Below are positions 38,412 to 47,494 of a stretch of 64,000 nt of DNA, piece by piece. The translations under genes were made by a program, and so were the position numbers. A model generated the notes under the pieces. It worked only from the letters and a program-made list of their open reading frames with translations. It was not told the DNA's origin and ran no database searches. Each line of letters starts with the position of its first letter. The stretch's first letter is position 1. The DNA is from Enterococcus hirae ATCC 9790 (lineage in GTDB: Bacteria > Bacillota > Bacilli > Lactobacillales > Enterococcaceae): assembly GCF_000271405.2 (NCBI RefSeq), contig NC_018081.1, forward strand, positions 2,668,501-2,732,500, read 5' to 3'.

Positions 38412-39156
38412 TTAGCGATTCGCTTGTCTTTGAACTTGTTCATGCGGTTTTCTTTCATTAGAGCTGTGACCTTCTTGGCTTGCTTTTTCTTTTATCTGAG
38501 TCATACGCAGTTTTTTTTCTAGCGGCTTCATTTGTCCTAAATTACTTTTCGGTTCAAAATGATCCGTGGTAGGAAATAACCTTTTCTTTCCGTCTGTCTC
38601 TGTTAAATCCATCATATTATTATTTAACTTCTTATGCTCGCTCACTGTTGATTCTGTTAATATTTCAGTCTGGCTTTCCTTATCCACTGATTCTTTTTGT
38701 TGAAGTTCTTTAGGTAATATTTTTTTTAAATCTGAAGCGATACCTGTATAAAAATCCGTTATTTTTTGTGCTTTACCCAGTAATCTCCATTTATCAGAAT
38801 CCCCATCCGCTTGAAAAGAGTATAATTCAGGTCTATATATTGGGTTTAAATTTATATTCTTGAACCCAGCATAATCGACGAGGATCGCTCGTAAATTTTC
38901 ACAGCACCAAGCTGGACTTTCTTGATACAAATCATAGATTTGTTTTTCTACTGTCGTTTGGTTTCTTAACTTGGTGTTGTTCCCAATTCCTTGGAACAAA
39001 TGCCGGCTTATTCATGAATAAAAGATTATATAAATAAATACTATCTGACATCAAATTCGGGTTATTCTTTAAATTGATAGATTCATAACCATTTTTTCCA
39101 TAGTCCACTCGATCTGCTTTAAAATATACATTAAATAAACCTTCGTTTTTTTCCAT
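38412..39156 (-). pseudogene. Hypothetical protein split by a frameshift
   Basis: Two overlapping frames are both protein-like: an N-terminal part from 39156 (VYFKADRVDYGKNGYESI) that stops near 38932, and a C-terminal part running from about 38999 to 38412 with EKQIYDLYQESPAWCCENL and a polar Lys/Glu/Gln-rich tail. They join if one T is removed, or two added, at the AAA of 38998-39000, giving about 247 residues. No signal peptide, membrane segment or known family is recognised. Only a relative would show which frame change is real. Confidence 0.5.
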
Positions 39157-39471
39157 TCGATCTCCTTTTCTTTATCGACAGTTTTTGTAAATTGCAACAA
39201 ATTTTAATCACTCGTATCCATGTTCTTACTAGTTTGGATAACTGTGTCGGTTCACACTGCTTTTTAGTATTGTTTCCTACCATTTTTTATGTAATAAACC
39301 AATGAAATTGAGACAAAAAGTTTTTATTTTCAAGAAATGAGCAGATAAGCCGAAATTTCTGAAGATTGGTAAAAATAATAAAATCGTTTATTGCGATTAT
39401 GACCTTTGTACTTCACAACTTTTTGTCCCAGTTTCATTCGTTTTTATTCTAAAAACTATTTACAAAACTTT
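39157..39471. other. Intergenic region bounded by inverted repeats, no gene seen
   Basis: Contains the 22-bp inverted repeat pair listed next. The interior includes GATAAGCCGAAA, the start of the recurrent hairpin motif of this chromosome, but no open frame. Confidence 0.45.
39301..39438. repeat. 138-bp element with 22-bp terminal inverted repeats
   Basis: AATGAAATTGAGACAAAAAG at 39301 is repeated inverted at the right end (39417-39438) with two mismatches out of 22. The interior has no gene. It looks like a miniature intergenic repeat rather than a simple terminator because the arms are about 95 bases apart. Confidence 0.45.
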
Positions 39472-40869
39472 TTAGGCTTCAAACCCATTTTTCATGGCTA
39501 CGGTTTTAAACCAATGGCCCGACTTTTTAATCGTCCGTTTACCGTCTTGGTTTAGATCGACAGCAATCAGTCCATAACGATTTTTATAAGCGTTCGTCCA
39601 AGACCAGTTATCCATGCAAGTCCACATGTGGTAACCCACACAATTCGTTCCTTCTTGGATTGCCTGATGCACATATTTCAGATGGTCTGTGACAAAAGTG
39701 ATCCGATAATCATCTTCAATCACGCCTTCCGAGTTAACGAAACGTTCTTCCCCTTCTACACCCATACCATTTTCAGAGATATAACATTTGATATTGCCAT
39801 AGTTCTCTCTCGTATTCGTCAAGATATCATAGATCCCTTTTTCATAAATTTCCCAACCACGATAGATATTCATTTTTTTATTAGGCATATCATAATAATC
39901 AAAATAATCTTCTGGCATTGGTCCATTCTGATGATCAAGCGGTGTTTCTTTTGCCTTGATTCTCCGAGGTTGATAATAATTGATTCCTAATAGATCAATC
40001 GTATTTTCTTTGATAATCGTTAAGTCATCGGGCCCCATCTCTGGCATTATCGCTAATTCTTTCACAATAGCAACCAACTCTGATGGAAACTCTCCTTTTA
40101 CTGCAGGATCAAGAAAAGAACGATTGAAAAAAGCATCAGCGACTCTAGCAGCCTTGACATCCTCAGGGTTTGTTTCGTCTCGCGGGTAGCTAGGAGTTAA
40201 ATTCAAAATGATTCCAATTTCTCCTTTTTGTCCCATCTTATGATAGGCTTCAATTGCTTTGGCACTTGCCAAATTTTCGTGGAAACCAACTTGAATAGCC
40301 TCTTTTAGATTGATATGGTTAGGATAATGGAACTGATAGAGATAACCGCCTTCTACTGGAACAATCGGTTCATTATGGGTAAACCATTTCTTTACTAAAT
40401 CCCCAAATAACTCAAAACAGGTTTTTGCATAGGCCACATAGGCGTCAACCGTATCACGAGACAACCAGCCACCCGTTTGTTGTAATTCTAAAGGCATATC
40501 AAAATGATATAAATTGACAAATGGTTCAATTCCCTGCTCCAGTAATTCTGTAAAATATGAGCGGTAAAATGATACAGCCTGTTGATTCACTTCTCCTTTT
40601 CCTTTAGGGAATAGACGACTCCATTGAATGGATGTTCGGAAAGTATTATGACCTGTCTCTTTCATCAATTGAACGTCTTCTCGATATTTCGTGTAAACTT
40701 GAGAGGTTTTCTCAGGACCAACTTGATTGAAAAATTTTTCTGGCTCTAGATCATACCAATAGTCCCAAATGTTTTCTCCTTTCCCATCTCCTTTGATTCT
40801 GCCTTCTGTTTGTGGTCCACTTGCGGCAGTTCCCCACCAAAAATTCTTTGGAAAATCGTAGTGTTTCAT
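39472..40869 (-). CDS. 6-phospho-beta-glucosidase, glycoside hydrolase family 1
   Basis: 465 residues from the ATG at 40869, seven bases after GAGGGA; the frame opens at 40884. FPKNFWWGTAASGPQTEG is the GH1 N-terminal signature, the acid/base Glu is in FTHNEP and the nucleophile Glu in YISENGMG. GH1 enzymes linked to PTS permeases cleave phosphorylated beta-glucosides such as cellobiose-6-phosphate. The divergent PTS IIC gene supports that role. Confidence 0.92.
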   Translation of the reverse strand: MKHYDFPKNFWWGTAASGPQTEGRIKGDGKGENIWDYWYDLEPEKFFNQVGPEKTSQVYTKYREDVQLMKETGHNTFRTSIQWSRLFPKGKGEVNQQAVSFYRSYFTELLEQGIEPFVNLYHFDMPLELQQTGGWLSRDTVDAYVAYAKTCFELFGDLVKKWFTHNEPIVPVEGGYLYQFHYPNHINLKEAIQVGFHENLASAKAIEAYHKMGQKGEIGIILNLTPSYPRDETNPEDVKAARVADAFFNRSFLDPAVKGEFPSELVAIVKELAIMPEMGPDDLTIIKENTIDLLGINYYQPRRIKAKETPLDHQNGPMPEDYFDYYDMPNKKMNIYRGWEIYEKGIYDILTNTRENYGNIKCYISENGMGVEGEERFVNSEGVIEDDYRITFVTDHLKYVHQAIQEGTNCVGYHMWTCMDNWSWTNAYKNRYGLIAVDLNQDGKRTIKKSGHWFKTVAMKNGFEA

Positions 40870-40983
40870 TTCATAATCCCTCAATTCTTTTAGTAATTAC
40901 CGTAATCATAAACAATCACCAAAAATAAATCAATACTTTTTATAAAAATGACTAGACATTTAAACAGACAGACGTTATACTAC

Positions 40984-41001
40984 GTTTGTAATCGATTGCA
41001 A
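40984..41001. promoter_or_regulatory. cre-like palindrome between the beta-glucosidase and PTS genes
   Basis: TTTGTAATCGATTGCAAA is nearly symmetric around ATCGAT and resembles a cre site with two deviations; it could also be the operator of the local GntR regulator. Confidence 0.45.
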
Positions 41002-41022
41002 AATAAATTTGAGGTGAAAAAA

Positions 41023-42293
41023 ATGAATGGTTTTATGGATAAACTTTCTCAAAAAATTATGCCCTTAGCCAATCTTTTAGGGCAAAACCGTTACTTAACT
41101 GTGTTACGGGATGCATTTATGTTGTCATTTCCGCTAACAATGTTTGGATCAATTGTGGTCGTTGTGAATAATCTACCGTTCTTCAGTGATGGTACCAAAG
41201 GCACGTTAAGCACCCTTTTTGGTAATGGTCAAAATGCGACGATGAGTATCATGTCCGTTTTTGTTACATTTGGTATCGGCTATTATTTATCAAAATCATA
41301 TGATGTAGAAGGTATTTTTGGTGGCGCTGTTTCATTCGCAAGCTTTTTGATTCTCACACCTTTTGTGATGACAACAGCTGGTGGTGAAGAAGTTTCGGGT
41401 GTCCTATCACTTGATCGTCTAGGTGCTAAAGGAATGTTCATTGGAATGATTGCTGCCTTTTTAGCTGCGGAAATCTACTGTCGAATCACCAAACGTGGTT
41501 GGCAAATTAAAATGCCTGATGGCGTACCACCTGCAGTAACGAAATCTTTTGCCGCTTTGATTCCAGCTGTAGTCACATTGACTGTTTTCTTGATCATCAA
41601 CGCTGTCATGACTGGCGTATTCAATGCGAACCTTCATGACTTAGTCTATGAAGTTATCCAAAAACCTCTAACTGGTTTAGGTAGTAGTTTACCTGCCACG
41701 TTGATTGCCTTATTCTTTGTTCAATTTTTGTGGTTCTTTGGTCTTCACGGTCAAATTATTGTTAATTCTGTTATGGACCCTATCTGGAATACATTGATGC
41801 TTGATAATTTAGAAGCTTATCAGCATGGGAAAGAACTACCACATATCATCACAAAACCATTTATGGAAACCTTTACCGTTGGTATCGGTGGCTCTGGAAT
41901 GACGTTAGCAGTAGTATTATTGATGGCTTTTGTCTTGAAGAAAAACAATACCGTGATGTTGGTCGTTTAGCGCTAGCACCTGGAATCTTCAATGTCAATG
42001 AACCTGCAATTTTTGGTCTACCAATCGTATTGAACGCAACCATTTTGATTCCTTGGGTCGTTGCTCCTTTGGTCGTGACGACGTTCAACTACTTGATGAT
42101 GGCAGCTGGCATCGTTCCTCCGCCTACTGGTGTTTCAGTTCCGTGGACTGTGCCGATCATTGCTAGTGGTGTTTTAGCTACCAATTCATGGCTAGGCGGT
42201 CTCTTACAAGTAGTCGATTTTGTGATCGTCGCTTTTATTTGGTACCCATTCTTAAAAGTATTAGATAAACAACCTGATTTAGACGTTGTGTAA
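41023..42293 (+). pseudogene. PTS cellobiose-family EIIC permease, interrupted by a frameshift
   Basis: ATG at 41023 follows GAGGTG. The first 315 residues are a normal lactose/cellobiose-family IIC with the LHGQIIVNSVMDP motif, then the frame ends after VLKKNNTVMLVV. The other frame continues QYRDVGRLALAPGIFNVNEPAIFG and PPTGVSVPWTVP to a stop at 42293. One extra A in the five-A run at 41941-41945 restores about 423 residues, the family length. It would import beta-glucosides with separate IIA and IIB proteins, which are not in this window. Confidence 0.85.
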
Positions 42294-42362
42294 AGCCTTA
42301 TCTACTCACCTGTGAAGCAAATCATCTTCTTTCTAATAGAGATTAAGTAAATTTTATAATCT

Positions 42363-42416
42363 AGCATGAACAGTCAAAACATGGAATGATGTGAATTGAT
42401 TTGTTCATGCTTGTTT
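42363..42416 (+). terminator. Terminator after the PTS IIC gene
   Basis: AGCATGAACA at 42363-42372 and TGTTCATGCT at 42402-42411 are perfect complements, followed by TGTTT. Confidence 0.7.
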
Positions 42417-42448
42417 CATTGAAATGAGTGATTCAACAACTAAACTTC

Positions 42449-42477
42449 GTTATTTCTTTCTTGTCGAACGAAATAAC
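42449..42477. promoter_or_regulatory. Inverted repeat upstream of the GntR gene
   Basis: GTTATTTC (42449-42456) and GAAATAAC (42470-42477) are perfect complements 13 bases apart, 30 bases before the GntR start; a possible autoregulatory operator. Confidence 0.4.
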
Positions 42478-42507
42478 TTTCGTTATACTCAATACGAGGT
42501 GAATAAC

Positions 42508-43227
42508 GTGCCAAAATATGAAGAAATCGCAAATGTTTTAAGGGAAAGAATCCGTTCAAAAGAATATCCACCAAACAGTTTTTTACCTAATCAGATCACT
42601 TTAGTCGAAGAATTTGGCGCAAGTCGAATGACCATCAAAAAAGCCATCAATATTCTGGCTATGGAAGGATTAGTTTATTCGCAAAGAGGGGCTGGAACCA
42701 AAATTTTAGATCATCCTTTTATCGAGAAAGATACCTCCCCTGCCAATGAGTATGAGGGACTCAGTCATCAAATGAAGCGTCGTCATCGTTCACTGACGAG
42801 TCAAATCATTCAATTTGATGTCGAGTTTCCGAACCCATTTATTCAAGAAAAACTAATGATTGGTGCCGAACAACCGGTTTATAATATTCACCGTCTACGA
42901 ATTTTAGACAACGCACCTTATATTTTGGAACATACATTTATGCCTGTACATTTAGTTCCAGGTCTAAAAAAAGAACATCTGCTTTCTTCTATCTATGATT
43001 ACTTGCACCAAGATCTAAATCTTCATTTTGCAGGCGCCTATCGAGCAATTTCAGCAGATAAAAGTACGCACTTTGATCAGGAATACTTGAATTGTTCGGA
43101 AATAGATCCTGTTTTGGATGTGCAACAAGTCGTTTATCTAAAAGATGGTCAGCCCATCGAATATTCATCTAGTAGAAATCGGTTTGATGTCCGCAACTAT
43201 TCCTTACTTGATGTCCGTTCAAACTAA
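42508..43227 (+). CDS. GntR-family (HutC subgroup) transcriptional regulator
   Basis: 239 residues from the GTG at 42508, which has GAGGTG upstream; the frame opens at 42424. N-terminal winged helix: YEEIANVLRERIRSKEYPPNSFLP and ASRMTIKKAINILAMEGLVYS. The C-terminal UTRA domain contains YNIHRLRILDNAPYILEHTFM and QVVYLKDGQPIEYSSSRNRFD. UTRA regulators sense sugar phosphates or similar ligands. Position after the PTS IIC gene suggests control of the beta-glucoside genes. Confidence 0.9.
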   Translation: MPKYEEIANVLRERIRSKEYPPNSFLPNQITLVEEFGASRMTIKKAINILAMEGLVYSQRGAGTKILDHPFIEKDTSPANEYEGLSHQMKRRHRSLTSQIIQFDVEFPNPFIQEKLMIGAEQPVYNIHRLRILDNAPYILEHTFMPVHLVPGLKKEHLLSSIYDYLHQDLNLHFAGAYRAISADKSTHFDQEYLNCSEIDPVLDVQQVVYLKDGQPIEYSSSRNRFDVRNYSLLDVRSN

Positions 43228-43228
43228 A

Positions 43229-43274
43229 AAAATCCGTTTCAAAAATAGGAAACTATTGTGAAACGGATTTTTTG
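43229..43274 (+). terminator. Terminator after the GntR gene
   Basis: AAATCCGTTTCA pairs with TGAAACGGATTT, followed by TTTT. Confidence 0.88.
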
Positions 43275-43330
43275 GTGTTTACAAAAGAGCAGAGTCAAAC
43301 AGAATAATTGCCAGAAACGTTTCCACTCAC

Positions 43331-43366
43331 TATACTGTAACTAACACAACACTTACTTTTTGTAAG
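43331..43366 (+). promoter_or_regulatory. -10 box and palindromic operator of the dioxygenase gene
   Basis: TATACT at 43331-43336 is a likely -10 box, and the palindrome CTTAC-N5-GTAAG at 43352-43366 lies just downstream, a position suited to a repressor. Quinone-sensing MarR/DUF24 repressors (MhqR, YodB) use short palindromes with TTAC-type half sites, so this is a candidate site. The same 15-mer is present in the tuf leader. Confidence 0.5.
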
Positions 43367-43384
43367 TTCAAAGGAGGAACTCCC

Positions 43385-44359
43385 ATGGATACTCAAATCA
43401 AAGGCATCCACCATGTTACCGCTATGACTTCAAGTCCCACTAAAATTTATCGTTTTTTTACGGATATTTTAGGAATGCGCTTAGTAAAAAAAACGATCAA
43501 CCAAGATGATATCGAAACGTATCACCTTTATTTTACAGATGAATACGGCTCCCCTGGAACTGACATGACTTTTTTCGCTTTTCCTAATCAACCTCAAGGA
43601 AGTAAAGGAACGGATACGATTTCTAGAGTGTCCTTTCGAGTACCAACTGATGAAGCATTGACTTATTGGTTCAAACGCTTTGAAGAAAAGAATGTTCTTC
43701 ACTCTGCGATCAAGGAACGTTTTTCTAAAAAATATCTGGAGTTTGAAGACTTTGACCATCAATTCTATCAATTGATTTCTGATGAAAACAATACAGGTGT
43801 TGCTGGTGGTACTCCTTGGAAGAACAGCAATATTCCATCAGAATATGCAATTACAGGCTTGGGTCCAGTTTTTGTCCGAGTGAGTCAAATGGAACCATTA
43901 CAGTTACTATTAGAACAGACTTTAGAGTTTAAACTTACTGATCAAACAGGAGCTTTTTCGCTCTTTGAAGTCGGTCAAGGCGGTAATGGAGCAAGCATCA
44001 TTGTTGAACAGCGAGCAGATTTACCAAAAGCAATCGAAGGATTCGGCAATATCCATCACCTTGCCTTGCGTGTCGCTGATGAAGAAGCCTTACGTCACTG
44101 GATCCATGTGATCAATCAGATAAACGTACCAAGTTCAAGGTTTGTGGATCGCTTCTACTTCCAATCAGAATACTTCTTAGCTGCCACCCACGTTCTCTTT
44201 GAATTAGCAACAGATGGACCTGGTTTTTTTGGAGATGAATCAGCAGATACAGCTGGCGAAAAACTATCACTCCCACCACAACTCGAAAGTAAAAGAGAAG
44301 AAATCGAAGCGTACATTCGTCCCTTCGATACTCAGGATGCCAACCAACAACGAGAATGA
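43385..44359 (+). CDS. Ring-cleaving dioxygenase of the VOC superfamily (MhqO-like)
   Basis: 324 residues with two VOC modules: GIHHVTAMTSSPTKIYRFF at the start and FGNIHHLALRVADEE in the second half. Metal ligands are probably His8, the second-module histidine and a late glutamate (LFELATDGPGF). In Bacillus, MhqO-type enzymes are induced by catechol and quinones and are thought to open aromatic rings. It is followed by a carboxylesterase, the same pairing as the Bacillus mhq genes. ATG follows AAAGGAGG. Confidence 0.85.
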   Translation: MDTQIKGIHHVTAMTSSPTKIYRFFTDILGMRLVKKTINQDDIETYHLYFTDEYGSPGTDMTFFAFPNQPQGSKGTDTISRVSFRVPTDEALTYWFKRFEEKNVLHSAIKERFSKKYLEFEDFDHQFYQLISDENNTGVAGGTPWKNSNIPSEYAITGLGPVFVRVSQMEPLQLLLEQTLEFKLTDQTGAFSLFEVGQGGNGASIIVEQRADLPKAIEGFGNIHHLALRVADEEALRHWIHVINQINVPSSRFVDRFYFQSEYFLAATHVLFELATDGPGFFGDESADTAGEKLSLPPQLESKREEIEAYIRPFDTQDANQQRE

Positions 44360-44422
44360 TCTTCTTTCTATCCAGACAGTCGTTTTCAAGAAACATAACT
44401 TTCAAGAAAAAGAGGTCAAATC

Positions 44423-45031
44423 ATGGAATATTTTTTTCAAGCGGGAAAACAAACAAGTAGAAATTTACTCCTTCTTCATGGTACAGGTGGCGATGAATAT
44501 TCTTTACTTGAAACCGCCCAGTTCCTTGAACCGGATGCTACGATTCTTTCTTTTCGTGGTTCAATCAAAGAAGACGGAATGAATCGCTTCTTTCGCCGGA
44601 ATGGGTTGAATCAATTCGATTACCAGAGCTTAGCAGAAGAAACAGCGCTTCTATACCATGAAATCTCAGCAGTTAGCCAAAAAGAAAACATCTCGTTACA
44701 TGACTGGGTGATCGTAGGCTATTCCAATGGAGCGAATATCGCTGCTCACTTGCTATTATCGAGAAATACTGAGCTGCGAAAAGGAATCCTTTTTCATCCA
44801 ATGTCTTTAAACGTCAATTATCCAGCAAAAATAATGACTGATACTCAGATCTGGCTTTCTTACAGCAAGACCGATCCAATCGTCTCCTCTATAGCGATTA
44901 CGAATCTGATCAAAGATTTTGAAATGCAAAAAGCTCACCTCACATTGCAAGAAACGTTTACTGGTCATCAATTAACAAAGGCTGAATTAATTGCCGCAAA
45001 AAGTTGGCTTTCTTCGCTTTCGGTTAACTAA
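44423..45031 (+). CDS. Carboxylesterase/phospholipase-type alpha/beta hydrolase (MhqD-like)
   Basis: 202 residues: LLLLHGTGGDEYSLLE oxyanion region, nucleophile elbow VGYSNGAN, Asp in SKTDPIV and a His in FTGHQL, all in the order of the YbaK/MhqD type of serine hydrolase. It lies 63 bases after the dioxygenase on the same strand and probably forms a quinone/electrophile response operon with it. The natural substrate is unknown. Confidence 0.85.
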   Translation: MEYFFQAGKQTSRNLLLLHGTGGDEYSLLETAQFLEPDATILSFRGSIKEDGMNRFFRRNGLNQFDYQSLAEETALLYHEISAVSQKENISLHDWVIVGYSNGANIAAHLLLSRNTELRKGILFHPMSLNVNYPAKIMTDTQIWLSYSKTDPIVSSIAITNLIKDFEMQKAHLTLQETFTGHQLTKAELIAAKSWLSSLSVN

Positions 45032-45101
45032 TATTGGACGAAGGTTGTGATGCATCGGATTATTTTTTCAAAGTCTCTTTTTCAAAGACTCTATAATGAG
45101 G

Positions 45102-45157
45102 TACGCTCCAAAAGTTGTACGTGAAAACGACAATTTTTAGGGCGTATTTTTTTGTTT
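45102..45157 (+). terminator. Terminator of the dioxygenase-esterase operon
   Basis: TACGCTC...AAAAGTTGT pairs with ACAATTTTTAGGGCGTA, followed by seven T. Confidence 0.8.
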
Positions 45158-45176
45158 CGACCTTTACGCACGAAAC

Positions 45177-45219
45177 AGAAAAATGGATGTAAGTGCTAGA
45201 TCCAACTATCCATTTTTCT
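45177..45219. terminator. Second hairpin, possible terminator
   Basis: AGAAAAATGGAT and ATCCATTTTTCT are perfect 12-bp complements 19 bases apart, downstream of the previous terminator. It could act in either direction. Confidence 0.55.
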
Positions 45220-45489
45220 CAAATCATCTCTTTTAATTTTCATTTTGGAAAATCCTTCTTGGCTCCCCCTCATTTTAAACGCATCATATTAAAGATAAAT
45301 AGAAACATTCCTCATTTGAAAAAACTGTAGAATATGGATTTCTATTATAAAAATTAGAAAAAAATGAGTTTTTGATTAGCTAGATTTCCGAAAAATTGCT
45401 ATAGTTTAATTAATCAGAGTTGCAATCATTTTAGCGTTCGCCAATTTTTTGTCGAGTTAATATGGTTCACTCATTAGGGAGGGGGCACG
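45220..45489 (+). promoter_or_regulatory. Upstream region of WxL locus 2 with an extended -10 promoter
   Basis: No gene is seen. TTGCTATAGT (TG at 45397-45398, TATAGT at 45400-45405) is a plausible extended -10 element about 85 bases before the first WxL gene. GGGAGGGGG precedes its ATG. Confidence 0.45.
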
Positions 45490-46848
45490 ATGCTTCACAA
45501 AAAAAGAAAACAGATTCAACAAGTAATCTTTCTGTTATTGACACTTCTGTCAGTCCTTGCACAAACAAATGTTGTTCAAGCAGTTTCGTTAAATTTATTT
45601 GGTACGACTACCGCAACTAATAACAGTCAAACCAGTCCAAATGCGCCTTTTTTAAACCGAGTAAATGTCCCTGTCACTTTTCTCATTGAAGGAAAAAATG
45701 GCATCAGCGCTGGTGTTATCACAACTGGCGATAAATATGCCATTTTAGAAGCACCGACTGAAATGGTCGGGTATATCCAACCTAATGGGAATGCGACTGT
45801 TCAAACTACTGTTACTGTGCCACTTAGTCAGTCCCCTTTACAATTGATTTTGCCGACCATAACCTCTGTGATTTCGTTGATCGTCAACTCACCTTTAGTT
45901 TCCACACAAAATAAAACAGCGGTTAATCAGGCATTGTCAGAATTACGTTCGGAAACTTTTGGTGCCCAGAATCTTACTCTAGCTATCGTCCCACGCTCAA
46001 GCACTCAGTATGGCGTAGCGATTAGTCAAGGGCTATTACCCATCCTGACAACGACATTAAAAAATCGGATTCAAAATTTATTAACGATCGTCCAAGCTTT
46101 ACCGCTGATTGGTACTGTTTTAGGAACATTATTGTCCCCCTTTGTCACAGCTTTGTCTCAATTTATTACGAGTTTAAATTCACCAACTTCTGATAATAGT
46201 AAAAATTTGGTTGCTGCTTCGATTTTAGGTAATACGAGTGTTTCGCTATCATTTCTTTTATCTTCGCCCAAATTGACCCAAGATCTAACAGCTAATTTTA
46301 AGGGCGGTTTTATTCAAACAGATCAGTCGACGATTCAGTTAGGACCTACTACTGGTACAACACCTGTTTATTTTTCAGCTGGAGCACTCACTTGGCAGAC
46401 CACAAGCTTGCCGACTCACTTGAACTTTGGTCAGCACTTGATCCAGACCCAACAGGATGAGCACTTAGTAGCCACCAATAACAATCAAGTAACTACCGGA
46501 TCGATTTCGATTACTGATACACGGACAGTTGTAAAAAATTGGCAAATAAAAGTCCAACAACTTAGTCCTTGGCAAAACGGAACCAATCAATTAACGTCCC
46601 AATTACAAATCTCAACAGCAGATTTAACAACTACCTTTCCTATCACTGGGATCACAAGTACTGCTAATCAAATGGTCCCTCTATCTATAGGTACGCAACA
46701 AACATTACTCAAATTAAATGGTGTAACTGATCCTGGTCAAGTCCAATTGGCAATCAATCAGTTCTCATTAGCGGTTCCCAAAGAAAGTCTGAAAACAAAG
46801 GGAACCTACCAAACAATGGTGGAATGGCTCTTATCGGATACACCGTAA
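45490..46848 (+). CDS. WxL-domain surface protein with an N-terminal adhesive-type domain (locus 2)
   Basis: 452 residues. Signal peptide ending near VVQAVS, then a Thr/Leu-rich region at about 40-260 unlike the other WxL proteins, with two unusually hydrophobic stretches (LPTITSVISLIVNS and LPLIGTVLGTLLSPFV). The C-terminal WxL domain has NWQIKVQQ and closes with YQTMVEWLLSDTP, so Leu is replaced by Ile in the first motif. First gene of locus 2. The N-terminal function is not recognised. Confidence 0.82.
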   Translation: MLHKKRKQIQQVIFLLLTLLSVLAQTNVVQAVSLNLFGTTTATNNSQTSPNAPFLNRVNVPVTFLIEGKNGISAGVITTGDKYAILEAPTEMVGYIQPNGNATVQTTVTVPLSQSPLQLILPTITSVISLIVNSPLVSTQNKTAVNQALSELRSETFGAQNLTLAIVPRSSTQYGVAISQGLLPILTTTLKNRIQNLLTIVQALPLIGTVLGTLLSPFVTALSQFITSLNSPTSDNSKNLVAASILGNTSVSLSFLLSSPKLTQDLTANFKGGFIQTDQSTIQLGPTTGTTPVYFSAGALTWQTTSLPTHLNFGQHLIQTQQDEHLVATNNNQVTTGSISITDTRTVVKNWQIKVQQLSPWQNGTNQLTSQLQISTADLTTTFPITGITSTANQMVPLSIGTQQTLLKLNGVTDPGQVQLAINQFSLAVPKESLKTKGTYQTMVEWLLSDTP

Positions 46849-46869
46849 TTTATTTAGGAGGAAGAAGAA

Positions 46870-47478
46870 ATGAAAAAGAAAACGTTATCTTTTTTTGTCT
46901 TGGGGATCAGCTTGTTTTCAAGTTCTCTCGTTTTTGCTGATTCACAAACCCAAGGAGAAGTGGCCTATGTGGAAGGCGCACTTGAATTTGACTATGCTGG
47001 CGGTATACCAACTAATTTAGACTTTGGGGATCATCCCTTGCAAACTGCAGCTGCTGAAAACTGGATTGCTACTGCTACAGGTGAACAAACCGGCTCTACA
47101 CCTACTACTGGAACCGTAGCTGTTCGAGACAACCGAGGAAATCCTGCAGCTACATGGACAGTTAAGTTATCTCAAACTGACCAGTTCAAAACAGCGGATG
47201 ATGTTGAGCTATCAGGTGCACAGCTCAATTTATCTTTTGGCGCACTTACAAATAACTTAGGATTAGCCCCTACCAGTGCCTATGAAAACGATGAATTAGC
47301 GATCCAAGTATTCAATCAAGATGCTACGATTTTAGATGCAACCGCAGGTCAAAACTCGGGTGATACTGCACTAGCGATCAATCAATTCAGCTTATCTGTT
47401 CCAGCGAATACAAATAAAGTAGCCGAACAATATACTACTATATTAAATTGGACTTTCTCATTCAGTCCAACCAACTAA
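46870..47478 (+). CDS. WxL-domain surface protein (locus 2)
   Basis: 202 residues with a signal peptide ending near LVFADS and a WxL domain, first motif TWTVKLSQ (Val in place of Leu), second YTTILNWTFSF. It lacks the Pro/Asp-rich linker of the locus 1 proteins. AGGAGGAAGAA precedes the ATG, and the DUF916 gene follows after about 15 bases. Confidence 0.87.
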   Translation: MKKKTLSFFVLGISLFSSSLVFADSQTQGEVAYVEGALEFDYAGGIPTNLDFGDHPLQTAAAENWIATATGEQTGSTPTTGTVAVRDNRGNPAATWTVKLSQTDQFKTADDVELSGAQLNLSFGALTNNLGLAPTSAYENDELAIQVFNQDATILDATAGQNSGDTALAINQFSLSVPANTNKVAEQYTTILNWTFSFSPTN

Positions 47479-47494
47479 GAAAGGAGGAATGATC

